Below, piece after piece: positions 52,240 to 64,000 of a DNA stretch of 64,000 bases. Position 1 is the stretch's first letter. The number at the start of each line of letters is the position of its first letter. The notes under the pieces were generated by a model that saw nothing but the letters and a program-made list of their open reading frames with translations, had not been told where the DNA came from and did not search any database. The stretch spans positions 40,691,625-40,755,624 of the forward strand of contig OX246739.1 in NCBI GenBank assembly GCA_945910005.1, read 5' to 3'. This DNA is from Isoperla grammatica (taxonomy: Eukaryota > Arthropoda > Insecta > Plecoptera > Perlodidae). A program made the position numbers and the translations under genes.

Positions 52240-53405
52240 CAATCTCGCAAAGGAATACACACAAAAAAGTGAGTACAACAGCCGATCTGTTCCAATCCTA
52301 CTACAGACCATAGGCATTTAGAAATTGAGTTAACGTAGCCTACGTATTTTGATAATTCTAACGAAAAATTAGTTGTGAATGATCACGAAAAAAAATATCA
52401 ACGAAATAACATGGGTGATTTATTATATTCATTGTTGATTATACCTCCACCTTTTTGTGTCCAACTTCAACTGTCCACAGACATTTTGACTCGACACACT
52501 AAACTATGCCTCATGGCTCGTCGCCCGGTCCCTGAACTCGCCCCTCCCCACCCCCTCGTCCCCGTAACCCAACGTCATCTGTGACCTGTTAGAGCGGCGG
52601 TGACATCGGAATAATTTTCTAGTTTTGGTTTTGGGGGGCGGTGGTGGAGAGGGATTGGTCGGTTGGGGTACAGAATACGGATAAACGTGTACCAGAATAT
52701 TGGTACACGTATATTCGTATATTTTTGCGCGGATGTTTAAACATTTACATGGCTCAGCCCTACTAAATCAGAGCTTAACGTAGTTGGGGAGTTGGGATTT
52801 AGTGGTGGAGACAGATTTCAGCCAACTGTTGCAAAAATAGTCTGTATTTATTTACCACACCGCACAGCTCTAGAATACAAGAAATGCATGAATAAATTGT
52901 TGATTGCAAAACTTTCACTTTCATTTGGAAAATACCTCATTGCTGTGCTTCGTTACGTGCAGTAAAGACACTCGATCAAAATATCGTGTGGTTCTATTGT
53001 CATGGCCGCAAAAAATGCAGACACTTATTTCGGACAGAATTCACCTCCAAAATAAGGTTAGGCCCTACCTAAATTGCATTACATTTTATTGCAAATATAC
53101 TCTACATGCAGCCTATACAAATCTCTCGTGATTATAATCTTCTATATTCTTCGGCAATGACAAGTTCAATTCCATCTGGGCCTGGGGTAGAATAGTTCAG
53201 GGTGCCTCTGTGTGCACCCTACAGTGACTACATTAGCCAAAGCTATCCTGTATTTAACCTGGATCAGAATTTGAGTCTTGTTGAACAGAACATGACCTCT
53301 AGGCCGAAATATCGATATTCCGATACGATATCAGTAGTTTGTGAGATTTCCAGTGTCAATATAGGCGTTCCAAAACTGTTAAAAAAGTTGGCTGGGCTAA
53401 TTCAC
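52240..53405. other. Intergenic DNA with a hAT-like end fragment
   Basis: No gene seen. Near 52706-52763 lies AAACATTTACATGGCTCAGCCCTA-like sequence (last part TGGCTCAGCCCTA), resembling the right end of the element at 39885. No left end is found. Confidence 0.5.
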
Positions 53406-53559
53406 TTAGGCCCGGTATTACAACACCCGGCTAAATGTTTTATACCAACGCTAACTTGTTTTCTCCTTTGAAACCGCGCTTCTGATTGGCGGTTGCCATG
53501 GAGAAAACAAGTTAGCGGTGGTCTGAATATTTAGCCGGGCGTTGTAATACCTGGCCTAA
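53406..53559. mobile_element. Foldback MITE, copy 2
   Basis: Ends TTAGGCCCGGTATTACAAC and GTTGTAATACCTGGCCTAA, with inner arms GCTAACTTGTTTTCTCC and GGAGAAAACAAGTTAGC. The whole 154 bp is one hairpin-like palindrome. Related to 25149-25300. Confidence 0.85.
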
Positions 53560-55533
53560 AGTATTAATTGAAACAAAATTTTGATACACTTCCTTGAGAT
53601 TTTGAATTTTTGTTTGAATTTGAAAATGTCCTTCAACATGTGTGAAAAAGTGAATCGTAAAAACAGAAACAAAAAAGTGAATCGATATGATTTTCAACCC
53701 ACTTTTGTCAACGTTTCTAGCGTTAATTAAGGCTTCCATTTAAAAATTTAATTTATTTCACTTATTTGCACAAGTTTCAATACTATCAAGTTCAAGATAG
53801 TAGACTGATGTCATAGCTCGTCTGTAGTTGATTTGATGAGAAATGACGATAATGTAGGCCTGAACAAAAATTTTAGTTGGCTGTTGCTGTTGGGTGGTGT
53901 TTTTAAAAGCTTTTTTTTTTACTTTCAGATGAATTGCATAAAACCCGATGTTTTCATTGGTTATTGTGGTTCCTTCTAGTCGAGTGTCTACTGAGGCAGA
54001 AACCATACAAAACTAGGCTAGACTACTTTCTAGACTAGCTTGTGTTTTAGCCATCTGAAGACAGAAGATTAAACTTGATACAAATCGGAAAGGTAAACCT
54101 TTATAATTGTCCCTTTCCAATTATCCTGGTTGAATGAATTGATAGTACAGTACCGTATATCGTTACTTTTATTCTCGTTTGAATAAAAATATACTGATTT
54201 CGCTAATTGCTTCTAAGTTGAAAGGAACTTCAGAGTAAACACTCGCTAAATATGTATTTAGCTTAGTGAGGTTATGTTCTGTGTTGGCCCAAGTCTAATA
54301 ATTCTAATCCCTAGATTTACTCATAATTAGCTTATTGTAGGCCTTCTCCTACTAAGGCTGGGCCCCATGACGAGTTTGAATCGCTGCAAGTGTTTCTACA
54401 ATTTTACGGTTACGACTGTCCAGGACTGTATTTTATTCTAGTTGACCAATAATTGGTTTTATTTTGCGAGTCTTCTGGTACGGCCTCTTAGCTACCTGTA
54501 GACCTATACTTTAATGGCAAAAGGTGTCTCTGTAAAAACAACACATTAAAGGTTTTTAAGTTAAATTTTGATATTGTTTTATTTATTGTTATTTATTTCC
54601 AGTTGTGGGAAGCTGGGAGAATGGTAGAAAAGGGCATTATGCCCCTAACACACATTACCTAGTAACAACATAATAAATAGTAAATTCCATAGAAAAGTAG
54701 GCCTATTCTATTACAAAATATACAGTAGGGCCTAGTGTCTATCTAAGCGACAATTGAGAAAGATTTGGTTTTGTAATAGCTAAAACCGGGATTAACCAAA
54801 TTTTAAATATTGTGATCATTACGGTCGTCATTAGGGAAACCAACTATTCTTAAATTTGCATCTCTAATCTAATGAGTAATGACATTTGTTAGGATTGCAA
54901 TATTTGATACTTTATTTTGTTAATCCAGTTTTTAGTTACTACAAAACCACATTGTCCCGAGGTCCTCATTTGTCACTTCTTCAATATTTTGTAGCATACT
55001 CAAAATATAACTAAAAACATTAATTTTGTGCGGTTTTTACAGTGAGACTAAACTTCCATCTTAAGAGTAAAAACTATTCTAAAATATAAAACTGTATAGT
55101 TAACATTTTTTAGTTACTTCTCAAAGACATATTTAGCATAACCTAATATTTGTAGCATAGTTCACAATATTTCAAGAATTTAAGATTTGTGTTGTGTCCA
55201 TGCTAACTCTGTCAAGTTTTCTTCAAAACTGTTGCGCTTCGGTTTTCAAAGTTTCATGGCCCAATCAATCGAATTTGCGTAAGTTGTCTTTAAAAACAGT
55301 CTGCTAATTAAAAGCGTAACGGCGGCGGCGTAATTAAAAAGTGTCGTTTCGGAAAGGATAGAGAAACCAATAGCTTATCTGGTTACATGATTCTTTGGAC
55401 CTTGAAGTGCTGCCTGTAGGCCTAGTGTTAGAACATAACACTAAAACAAAAATTGACGAAACTGTTTCGGCCAAACAGTCTTGTTTCTCGATGAGTGCAG
55501 GGACTCCACAATCAAATGTAGAACTATTTTATG
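53560..55533. other. Intergenic DNA, nothing recognised
   Basis: AT-rich, with only short ORFs under 85 codons and scattered AGGCCTA words. No gene, RNA or complete element seen. Confidence 0.6.
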
Positions 55534-55534
55534 T

Positions 55535-55933
55535 CTTTGGACAAAGATTACTGAGTGGAGAAGATGTTTCATCGCCGTGTTAAAATATCTGCGCGAGTTT
55601 TTTTGAAAATTTCTAAGTCTCACCACTAGTTCGAATTCTGACCGCAAGGAGCGCTAGCCCTGCACGTTTGACCAAGGTCCACTAAATCCCCTGGCGGCTA
55701 CTAGCGATCTAGTAGACCTTGCGTTTGACTTCGTTACCGTTAAACAAGGTCTACTAGATCGCTAGTACGTGCCAGGGGATTTAGTAGACCTTGAGTTTTA
55801 AACTTTTGGAAGAGCGACTCTTGCGGTGAGAATTCAAACTACACGTCGGACTTAGAAAACTTCGCTCAGACACGCGCAGACGAATTCCCATATGGATGAA
55901 ACATCTTCTCCACTCAGTAATCTTTGTTTTGGA
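55535..55933. mobile_element. Foldback with a second foldback inside
   Basis: Outer arms about 38 nt (CAAAGATTACTGAGTGGAG... at 55535-55573, inverted at 55895-55933). Inner arms at 55673-55720 and 55745-55793 pair around AAGGTCTACTAGATCGCTAG and CCCCTGGC. Confidence 0.8.
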
Positions 55934-58900
55934 CTCCAAGGTTGTTTTTTCAACAGCTATTTGTGCATTGCCTACTCAAGGGTCTTATGGTTGAGCGGGC
56001 TGTGCTGAGTAGCCGAAAAGCTTGCAGCTCTGCTAAGCAGGTTTTGTCATACGAATCCCCGATATCCTGGCCTAGGGATGTGCAAGGCTTCGATTTTTAA
56101 GTCGAACCAAGCATCATGGCTGGAGTAAACACGCGAGGGTGATTTAAAAAAAATCATGTTACCTAATAAATTATAATACATGTACAACACGTCTTACCGG
56201 TACGAGACGTGCAAGAGGGTAAAATCAGGCAACCGATGGCTAGGGATCAATCGACCCCAGGCGTGTGCATTGGAGAAAGACAAGGGCAGTGGCGATCTGA
56301 ATTTCAGCACGAATGAAGGACCAGAAAGTCTAGTCATATAGAGGGAGTCTTAATAAGTCATAAGCTGTGTTCCAGAATTCATCATAGTACTAATCTCGCT
56401 CAGCCAACAGTGATCCAAGTGTTCCAATAATCCTTCTTACATGTACCAGAATCAATCTCAAGCTTCTAAATCCCATTCAATCACACTTGCATCCAATTCA
56501 ACCTTTTTTAACTGAGATTTCTTGGATTACTTATGGTGGGAGTTTGAATTCATTTACTTTTAACTACGGTTATGTTTGATTGCTTGTATAGCAAACCACT
56601 ATTATAATTGAAGAGGTATTCGCTGAATGACTAGACAACGATTCTGACAAGAAAATACTCTCCTTCAAATCAACCTCCAAATGCAAATTTTTCTCCATTT
56701 ACGAAACAAAACAAATCCCACAAGTATCCCTTCTATGATGAAGTGTCATCCAATCCATCCTGACGTCAATCCTAGATTACTTGTGAGATGAATTCTAGAA
56801 TATAGAGAGGGTGGGTGATAGAGTGAGGCAGACAGAGAGAGCCCTGGATCCATCAACTGCTAACATGTAGAGGAGAGCCGAGGTTAGTTAGTTGGTAGGA
56901 AGTGGAGAATACATGGGAACACTATTGACCACTGGCGAGGCAGCAGCAAAGATGACAGGTCTGAACACTACAAGAAAGTGCGACATGACTGTTCAGCAAC
57001 TACGAAGCGCGTGCTGTCATTGTTGAGATGTCAACAAAAATAATTTAAAAATTGCTGGCAGCATAGTGAAATGTATAAATTTTGGAACAATATTTTCCTT
57101 GTACTAAGTAAAAATGCTGGGGCTTGGAGGGTTTTTGACACGATTGTGTTACGAGCTTTTTAGTTTTTACTATGATGAGGAGTTCATTTGTTTAAAAATT
57201 GGTTAATTTTCTTGACAAGACTATTATAACGATATTGCATGGTAGGTATATTAATGTTTTATCGACAAAATGATAGATTAGAAATCATACCGTACATACA
57301 GTGTCTGAAACAGACTTAAATTAATACATAATCGTAAACATAATTAATACTATTTGTCATGGATGTGCCACTTGTAACTTTGTAAGCATTTGCACTAAGT
57401 GTTTTGAAAAGCTGTGTAGGCTTATATTAAAAAATGTACCTGTATGCTTGCTATATTTCTGAACCCATAATGAAAACTTTCCTGGACAGCTGGGCAGAGT
57501 AATGTGGAACATGAGCGTTGGCCAATAATATTGAAGATGGGTGTGCTTCTACTATTGTTCAACTTCCAGGATGACTATAATTATATATAACCTTTTTGTG
57601 ATACTGCACACCATGACTGTTGTAGTGGAGACTGGAGTCTCCACCCGTTGTATTGGATAATTAGCCTATCATTGCCCCATTAAATTAACATCCGGAGGTC
57701 ATGCTCCGCTGGTAGGTCGGCGAGTAAGAGCAGGTGTACTTAGAATTGGAGATGGGACCTAGACTGGGTTTGAGTCCCCAGTCACCATTTATCACATTTA
57801 CATTTAGTTTTGAGAACGTTTTCAAAACTTTTGAATTGAGTCAAAAGCGTTTACATAAAGGTTTGAAACAGTCATTGTGAAAACGATTTCAATCAGTTTA
57901 TTGGTTCCTATATTTACCTCTGGGTATCGTCATTTGGCGCACCGTGCGCTCGCAGATTGCAATCAACATGTTGTTCAACGTCTACTTGACTTGATGGTGT
58001 TGTGACTAATCGCTTTCAATACGCTTTGTCTTTTAACACTGCTAGTTATTCTTTATATTCACCTGACGTCACGGACATTGTTGGCAGCCATATTCCCGTA
58101 CATTAGGTATTGTAGTTCCTACACATAACGTCCATCATCGCATACACTGAGTCATTGTGTTAGACAAAATATGGTAATTTATTAACATTATTATTAAACT
58201 ATTATTTAAGGGCCCCCCACTTACCAAGAATACAACTAGTAAAGAATCAAGGCGGAATCCAGTCTACCTGCCACGGTGTGGTGTTTACATGACAGTTTTG
58301 AATACTGTTTTTAAAGCCAACCCCGTTTCAAAACGGGGTTGACTTGTCTCGACTCAAAACTGTTTACATAGAAGTTTGATAACTAAAAACTATTTCAAAC
58401 CTGCATGTAAACATAGTAATTAAGTTATTAACAATATTATTAAATTATTAATTTATTAATTAAGGGCCCACATGTCATGGTTATTAGTGCACATGTGCAA
58501 GTTATTAAAATGTTGACCTGATCAGATAAGCACCAAAGTAATTACATAATAATTCGTTTCTAATATATGTCAACAGGTGACTGGTTCCCGCTTGACTTTT
58601 CTCGACCAGTTGCTCGCTGAAAGCTATTTGTTAATACATTCAGTTCGTCAATTGAATTTTGTAGCTAGTGTGCCAATGATGTTGATTCTTACAATTTTCT
58701 TGGACTTTGACTAAACTTAGAGTAGGTAAGTAATTTTAATGCCATTACAAATCCTTGTAGTAATTGGTATGTTGAATTGAAAAATTTAAACAACTCTGTC
58801 TAAGTCCAGTTCCAAGTCCAAGCAAATTGTAAGAATGTCTTAGTTATTGCAGCAAGCTAATTTAGTATTGGTTTCACTCTTATGACAACTCATTTCGCAA

Positions 58901-59505
58901 TCGTTGTTCAAAAGTTCTTTGACGAAAAACTCGAGTAATGTTTGTTACTTTCTTATGCATATTATCAATGTGGAATCAATTAGTTTTATTGAAAACAGTT
59001 TAATTGAGAATAAATGGAAATGCAATTAGTTTCTACGTACTCTTTATTTTATTAGCCGCACACAATTCGAACCACTGCGACAGACTAGACAAAGCATGCA
59101 AACTACGAAGCAGTGATTTCTCCTTGATGGATAAAATATTGTTACATGCAATGCAATTTATATAGTCTAATGTATATTCTATAACAATTAAAAACTATTA
59201 AATTTGATACTTTTTATAGAAAGTTTTGTAACTTCTGAAATAGAATAATATTGGTTAGCCTATACTGTTGAGGGTTATACACTATGATACAGTAATCATT
59301 TTTAAATAATTGCCTGTTAGGAATAAAGCAGATACAGTACTTACTTAGGTCTTCTCCTATGTCCCCTAATTTTAATTTTTACTTAATGTTACACTCTTTA
59401 AAGTAGCCTAAATAAGTTTTAAAAAATTAAAATCAAATGTCTTCACGTTGTCGTCGAGGTAACTGTACTATTTAATGTGGTAACAGTCAATATTTTCACC
59501 AACAG
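55934..59505. other. Intergenic DNA with foldback sequences
   Basis: No gene seen. Contains a lone hAT-like end near 56082 (TAGGGATGTGCAAGG). A repeat-rich block at 57790-58410 has similar GAGTCAAAAGCGTTTACATA and GACTCAAAACTGTTTACATA segments and a perfect 11-bp-stem hairpin at 58318-58341. An imperfect inverted pair lies at 58684-58711 and 58801-58836 (CTTACAATTTTCTTGGACTT). Confidence 0.55.
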
Positions 59506-59628
59506 GTCACAGCACACTGCAAAGATGACAATGAACTAAAAATAATTCCCGTACCGTCTTCAACCACGTGTTGGATGTTACAAGAATTTTCATTTGAGCT
59601 GAAAATGGCTAACTCGTCTCTCGTGTAA
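59506..59628 (+). CDS. Possible orphan terminal exon (weak)
   Basis: After an acceptor-like TTCACCAACAG an open frame of 40 codons reads VTAHCKDDNELKIIPVPSST, then WMLQEFSFELKMANSSLV, to TAA. It has coding-like composition but no recognised family and no partner exon in the window. A 69-codon - strand ORF overlaps it. Confidence 0.2.
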   Translation, partial: VTAHCKDDNELKIIPVPSSTTCWMLQEFSFELKMANSSLV

Positions 59629-62577
59629 TAAACAGCCTCGTGGCAATGCAGGCCTTTGTATAATCTTCTATAGGTGAATCTAATCCAAGAAACACCCTCA
59701 CACAACGTGGCTCAAATATTGGCTTAACTCAAGTCCCTTCTTTGTTGAAAGTTTTAAGTAACATTGTTCTTAAAATCTTCAGGCTAGGTACAATGGATGA
59801 GGTGGACACACGGGTACAAATGGAAGACAAGCTTCATGTACACAAAACCACTACAAGACCAACAGCTCACTTTGTGTTTTGTAATTGGCAGGGTGTTTCT
59901 TTTGTTGGGATCGTTTATCGGGTATATACCTACCACTGAGTTTTAGGCCAGCGATATTATATCGGCAGGTGATGTCGCTCAAGGTGATCTCCTCCTAATA
60001 CATACCTGTAGTTGGAGAGATATTAAGTGTTTAGTCTGCCAGTGTAGAAACAGAGTAAACCAACATCACTGGCACAGCGTGCACGACGTATGGCTTGGGA
60101 CGTCGAGCAACAGTGCGCTAGCCAAGGTGACTGACGGCGGCAATAGCTGGTGGCCTCATAGAGAACTAGCAAGGTCGTATTGCAGCTCTACACCTCCTGG
60201 AGGACCGTTTCTATTTCATAATCATAGTCTACAACTCGCGTCGAAATCCGATCATTATTTTTGCACCCATTGAAGTTGGGAAAACAAACATGCATTGTTA
60301 AATCATGGACTTTTAGTAACTTCGTTACTGGACCTGAATTGGCTACTAAATCAACTTACCATCGAAATTAGTACGGAAGTCGGCAGGGGGCGGCCATTTT
60401 AAATAAATAAGTTCACATTTAGAGTCAACCCACTCGGTAACAAGACTGATTTTCATGGGGGGGGGGGGGGACTTTAATTTAAAGCAACTAAACCAACCCT
60501 GTAGTCTCCGAACACCATCGACGAGTGAGCGACGATAACCAATCAAGTTCGATTTTGACATTGTTCACATAGTTGATGTGACTGTTGATGTGTCATTGCT
60601 TAGCGATAGGGGCTATAATAGCCGACAATATCAAAAACTGGAAATGAGAATCACAGACACGTTTTCTGACCATGTTGCACGTCCAGATGGTTGAAAGTCT
60701 GTGGTTAAATATTGTGTGTTTGATGTGAAGAAGGGATCACAGTTTACTAGACAAATGACCACAGCCAACTTCACTGGAAAAATAAATTGCAGCTATCATG
60801 ACTATAAATTAGTAAAGCTACTATAGGTGGCTGCGTGGTGCCTAGTATCTAGGCCTACAGTACAAGTACAACATACACGCATTACCTTCAACATGGCTGG
60901 GGTATACAACTTTAAATGTGCCTTGCTTTACAAACTTCCAGTTTTGCATACTGCTGCCTGTACATATTGGGTTCTGTTCCCAGTCAGATTAATAATAGAG
61001 TGTAGAGACATAAAAGAACAAGAACCAACCCAGTCAGGCTCAATGTTTATAGCAATAGGGATCATTCCTCAGTTCTTACTTCTTAATGTTGGTGAAATCA
61101 TGTGCGCTGAATGCGAGTCTAGATTGATCTACAAATACAATCGGCATACATTCCTATGATATACTTTTTCTTTATGCAGAGTTCACAAGCCCTGGCACTA
61201 TACAAAGCATAAGACATAAGAAGAAATTTATAGAAATACTCCTATCCGAAAAGGGGATTAGTCGCTTAAGACGTTCCGTTGCGTGATTGGCCAACGACGT
61301 ACGCAGTACACAGCGTTAGAGCATGAGAATCCTGCATAACATTTATATACATATGTTGTATAGTTACTAAGTTTACCATATTTTCTTACCTGCTATTTTG
61401 TCGTAAAACATCTGATAAGAGTACAATCTATTAACATGTTTTATGAATGAATTCACTTCATTCCATTTATTTATATTCTATTCCTAAGGTGACCAAACGT
61501 ATCGGTTTGACCGTTAGGCCTACAGTACTGATTTTAGAACACTTGTACCAGTGTCGCGAGAAACTCATTTAAATTACGTATTTGTACCGGTTTATAATTT
61601 GCGGAAAAAGTGTCTTGCGTCCTGGTATTCTTTCAAAGAACTGCAACGCTGTCGATTACAACAGTATACTTGAATGGATGGCGGCCCTCGCCGGTGCAGT
61701 GTCATTAAAAAATAATACAACTGAATTAGGCCTACTTTTTATTTTTCACTTACCAGCACTAATTAATAATTATCTCATAAAGACAAATGTATTAAAAGTT
61801 AAAATCAGACACTAATTAAAGTATTAAATTAGAGTATGTATGTCCAATATTAGCAGATCCTAAGCTTGTTTTTAAGAGCCAAAACAAAAAATATAATTCA
61901 ATCATTCAACATGAGAGAGAACCATTGGAGATGTAAAAGAACCATTTAACCAATTCCATGAATGGTCGCATATTGCCATTCCCAATGATCAACATGCACA
62001 TCGCAACCCCTGCCGTAGTGGTGCTGTCTTCGAGCATGACTGACTGACAACAGCAACTAAGTGCAGTGCCGGTCCAGTCATCACTGCCAGCAACAAATAC
62101 AACAGTAAAATGCCACTTCTGTTTTTGAACTTACTTTGAAGTTAAACCAACAATTATATATCTAGCAATAGCTATAGGATTGATCAGCGGGTTTATTTCT
62201 TCTTTTTTTTTTTAGAGTAATTTTTAATATTGTTATTTTGTTATAAAAGATTTTTCACTTGATAAGATAACTTATGCAGGCCTCCAGCTCCAAACAGCTG
62301 CAACTAGGCCTGGTTCCCTGGGAGAACAGCTGGCCTCTCAGGCTATCAACTTTGTAATATCTACTTGTTTACAATTTTAAGTTGGCAACATGTTTCACCA
62401 GTTCAGTACCTATGGATTACTGATTATATGATGGAATTCAGTGCTGTTATTTGGTATGGCGTGATGATTTCGTTGTACCGAAGCCACCCAGTCTAGTACC
62501 TGTTTTGACGTATTTACATGAGGTACTGAGTCTACAAATCGTACCCAACCTGAACTCGGTCCTCTGTGTAAACTTTG
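59629..62577. other. Intergenic DNA, nothing recognised
   Basis: ORFs of 64 to 110 codons on the + strand (60079, 60827, 61582) lack any recognised domain. A G run of 12 lies near 60458-60470. No RNA gene seen. Confidence 0.5.
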
Positions 62578-62990
62578 TTACTACCTGTTCACAAATTTAG
62601 ACCTGGACTAAATTTATACCAATGCTAACGATATTTATACCTTGTTCACACTACGGCCACTAATAGCAGTTAAGTTAAATTCTTATGTTTATAGGAAGGC
62701 AGTGTTAAATGGACCTCTGTTAGCTGTTAACAACGTTCACATTACATTCTTAACGGCAGTTAGTAGCCCAACTTAGTTACTACCTGTTCACAAATTATTT
62801 ATACCTGGACTAAATTTTAGTAGGGCTAAGTTTATACCATTGCTAACGATATTTATACCTTAATCACACTACTGCCACTAATAGTAGTTAAGTGATATTC
62901 GTATGTTTATAGAAAGGCAGTGTTAAATAGACCACGCTGTTAACTACGTTCAAATTACATTCTTAACATCAGTTAGTAGCGTAACTTCTG
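62578..62990 (+). repeat. Direct duplication of about 200 bp
   Basis: Two adjacent diverged copies share TACTACCTGTTCACAAATT, ACCTGGACTAAATTT, GCTAACGATATTTATACCTT and CAGTGTTAAATRGACC. The words TACCTTGTTCACACTAC resemble the ends of the foldback at 43971, so this may be a decayed tandem element. Confidence 0.75.
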
Positions 62991-63611
62991 TTCTGTTAGT
63001 GGCCATATTGAGACATGCTTTACTGAAATGCAAAAGTATCTCATGTATGTGGGTTTGTGTACACGCGCGCGAATACAATTTTCAGCTTTACGGTTCACGC
63101 AAAATTCCGGCATATTATGTACCCTGTTGTTACTTGATAAAATATGTTGCCCTTTGGTTGGAGACAACATTCCTTGCTCCCGATCTTTAGTCAACATGTT
63201 CCAATTATATCATCAGTGCATCTACTGAATGTGATCAAACTGGTCAACAAGGAAGGAAAAAACAAATAAGAGACTGGCTAAAACATTGAAAAAAAATGGG
63301 CCCCTGTCCCCCCCTTCACACTAAATATAAAATATGTTTACCCGCTTATAAGTTTCAACCTTCGTTCATCATAGTTCAGACGAAACATGAACCAAGGCCC
63401 CACGCAATGCTGTTCCATCATCTGGATGTGGTTTATTCCAAAACCATGTTATTACACATAGGCCTACTGTAATTGTTACCCGTAGATTTTTCACTCAAGC
63501 AAAAAACTTGATCTTGGAAAAAACTGCAATTTCTACAGATATGTAGCTAATGATGGGTGGAATATTATATTAGTCGATTCAAGAACAATTTTGTGTGCCA
63601 AATAAATATAT
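62991..63611. other. Intergenic DNA, nothing recognised
   Basis: Only short overlapping ORFs under 75 codons. No repeat or gene seen. Confidence 0.6.
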
Positions 63612-63771
63612 ATGTAACACGTGGTTTTGGGGTATTCGTCCTCGTTCTGTAAAGAGGCTGTTGGCTGGCGGCATCCGTCACAGTGGACGGCGAAACGTCG
63701 TGAAGCAAGGTATGTGAAAGAACAGCCTCTTTACAAAACGTGGACAAATACCCCAAAACCCCATGTTACAT
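63612..63771. mobile_element. Foldback MITE (ATGTAACA ends)
   Basis: Left end ATGTAACACGTGGTTTTGGG and right end (reverse complement) ATGTAACATGGGGTTTTGGG. The arms continue through CAGCCTCTTTACA for about 50 nt. Total 160 bp. Confidence 0.85.
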
Positions 63772-64000
63772 CTCATTTTGTCTACGAAAATCTACGTCAC
63801 AACATATATATAGGCCTATATATAAACTACAGCAAACACAATAAAAACATCATTAGGTATCCAGAATATTTTATTTATATTTTGTGGTTCGATTATAAAC
63901 GCACACAAATCTTGTTTTTGGGAATGTGATAGTTTCAACAAAGATTTATAGAAACAAACGGCGTACGTTGGTGTTCAAGTTAAGTGGTGTGACGACTGAA
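63772..64000. other. Window end, nothing recognised
   Basis: AT-rich sequence with one AGGCCTA word. No feature seen. Confidence 0.6.

Noticed and set aside
56082..56130. Another hAT-like element (TAGGGATGTGCAAGG)
   Set aside because: Only one end is visible; no matching right end or target duplication was found.
60827..61159. 110-codon + strand ORF as a membrane protein gene
   Set aside because: It has hydrophobic stretches but no recognised family, no splice context and no coding-like base composition compared with PKN exons.
63621..63929. 102-codon + strand ORF at the right edge
   Set aside because: It runs through the palindromic MITE and AT-rich flank; no protein-like features.

Overview
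The window is animal nuclear DNA. It shows a multi-exon gene with GT-AG introns, interspersed DNA transposons with target-site duplications, microsatellites and a tRNA-derived repeat. The kinase exons resemble vertebrate PKN2 closely. The self-complementary word AGGCCTA is scattered everywhere. A marine invertebrate, probably a deuterostome, fits, but the species cannot be named from this sequence.

The left half (355-30719, + strand) is the 3' part of a protein kinase N (PKN) gene. Fourteen coding exons join without a frame break into 900 codons: half of HR1b, HR1c, the PKN-type C2-like domain, a Pro-rich linker, an AGC kinase domain and the C-terminal tail. The N-terminus lies upstream of the window. 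The HR1b exon is followed by a GC-rich VNTR of about 42 units (552-5380) that copies the last 32 nt of the exon together with its splice donor. Smaller duplications of splice sites occur at 18981-19070 and 19830-20235. The intron that splits HR1c holds a second same-strand coding unit (6741-8711, 627 codons, Ser-rich, unidentified) with its own poly(A) signals. Other PKN introns carry a 167-bp satellite and several hAT-like elements with exact 8-bp duplications.

A convergent gene on the - strand (38608-36473) is recognised as TSEN15, the tRNA-splicing endonuclease subunit, in three exons giving 213 aa. Its first intron holds a LINE remnant and a hairpin, and an inverted repeat brackets its first exon.

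From about 38.7 kb to 52.2 kb the DNA is transposons inside transposons. A hAT-like element (39536-42131) holds five smaller insertions. A 9-bp-TSD, Mutator-like element (43559-46648) holds a tRNA-like module, a foldback, a hAT element and a MITE. A hAT-like element (47216-52231) was split by a 3.7-kb transposon (47408-51087) whose 696-aa ORF is intact. That transposon has 14-bp inverted termini, a probable TGGA target duplication, seven same-orientation 15-bp subterminal repeats, a DDE-like protein and a C-terminal Tudor/chromo-like segment. I cannot place it in a named superfamily, and it is the best candidate here for something undescribed.

From 52.2 to 64 kb I see no recognisable gene, only foldback elements, a local duplication and a few weak ORFs.
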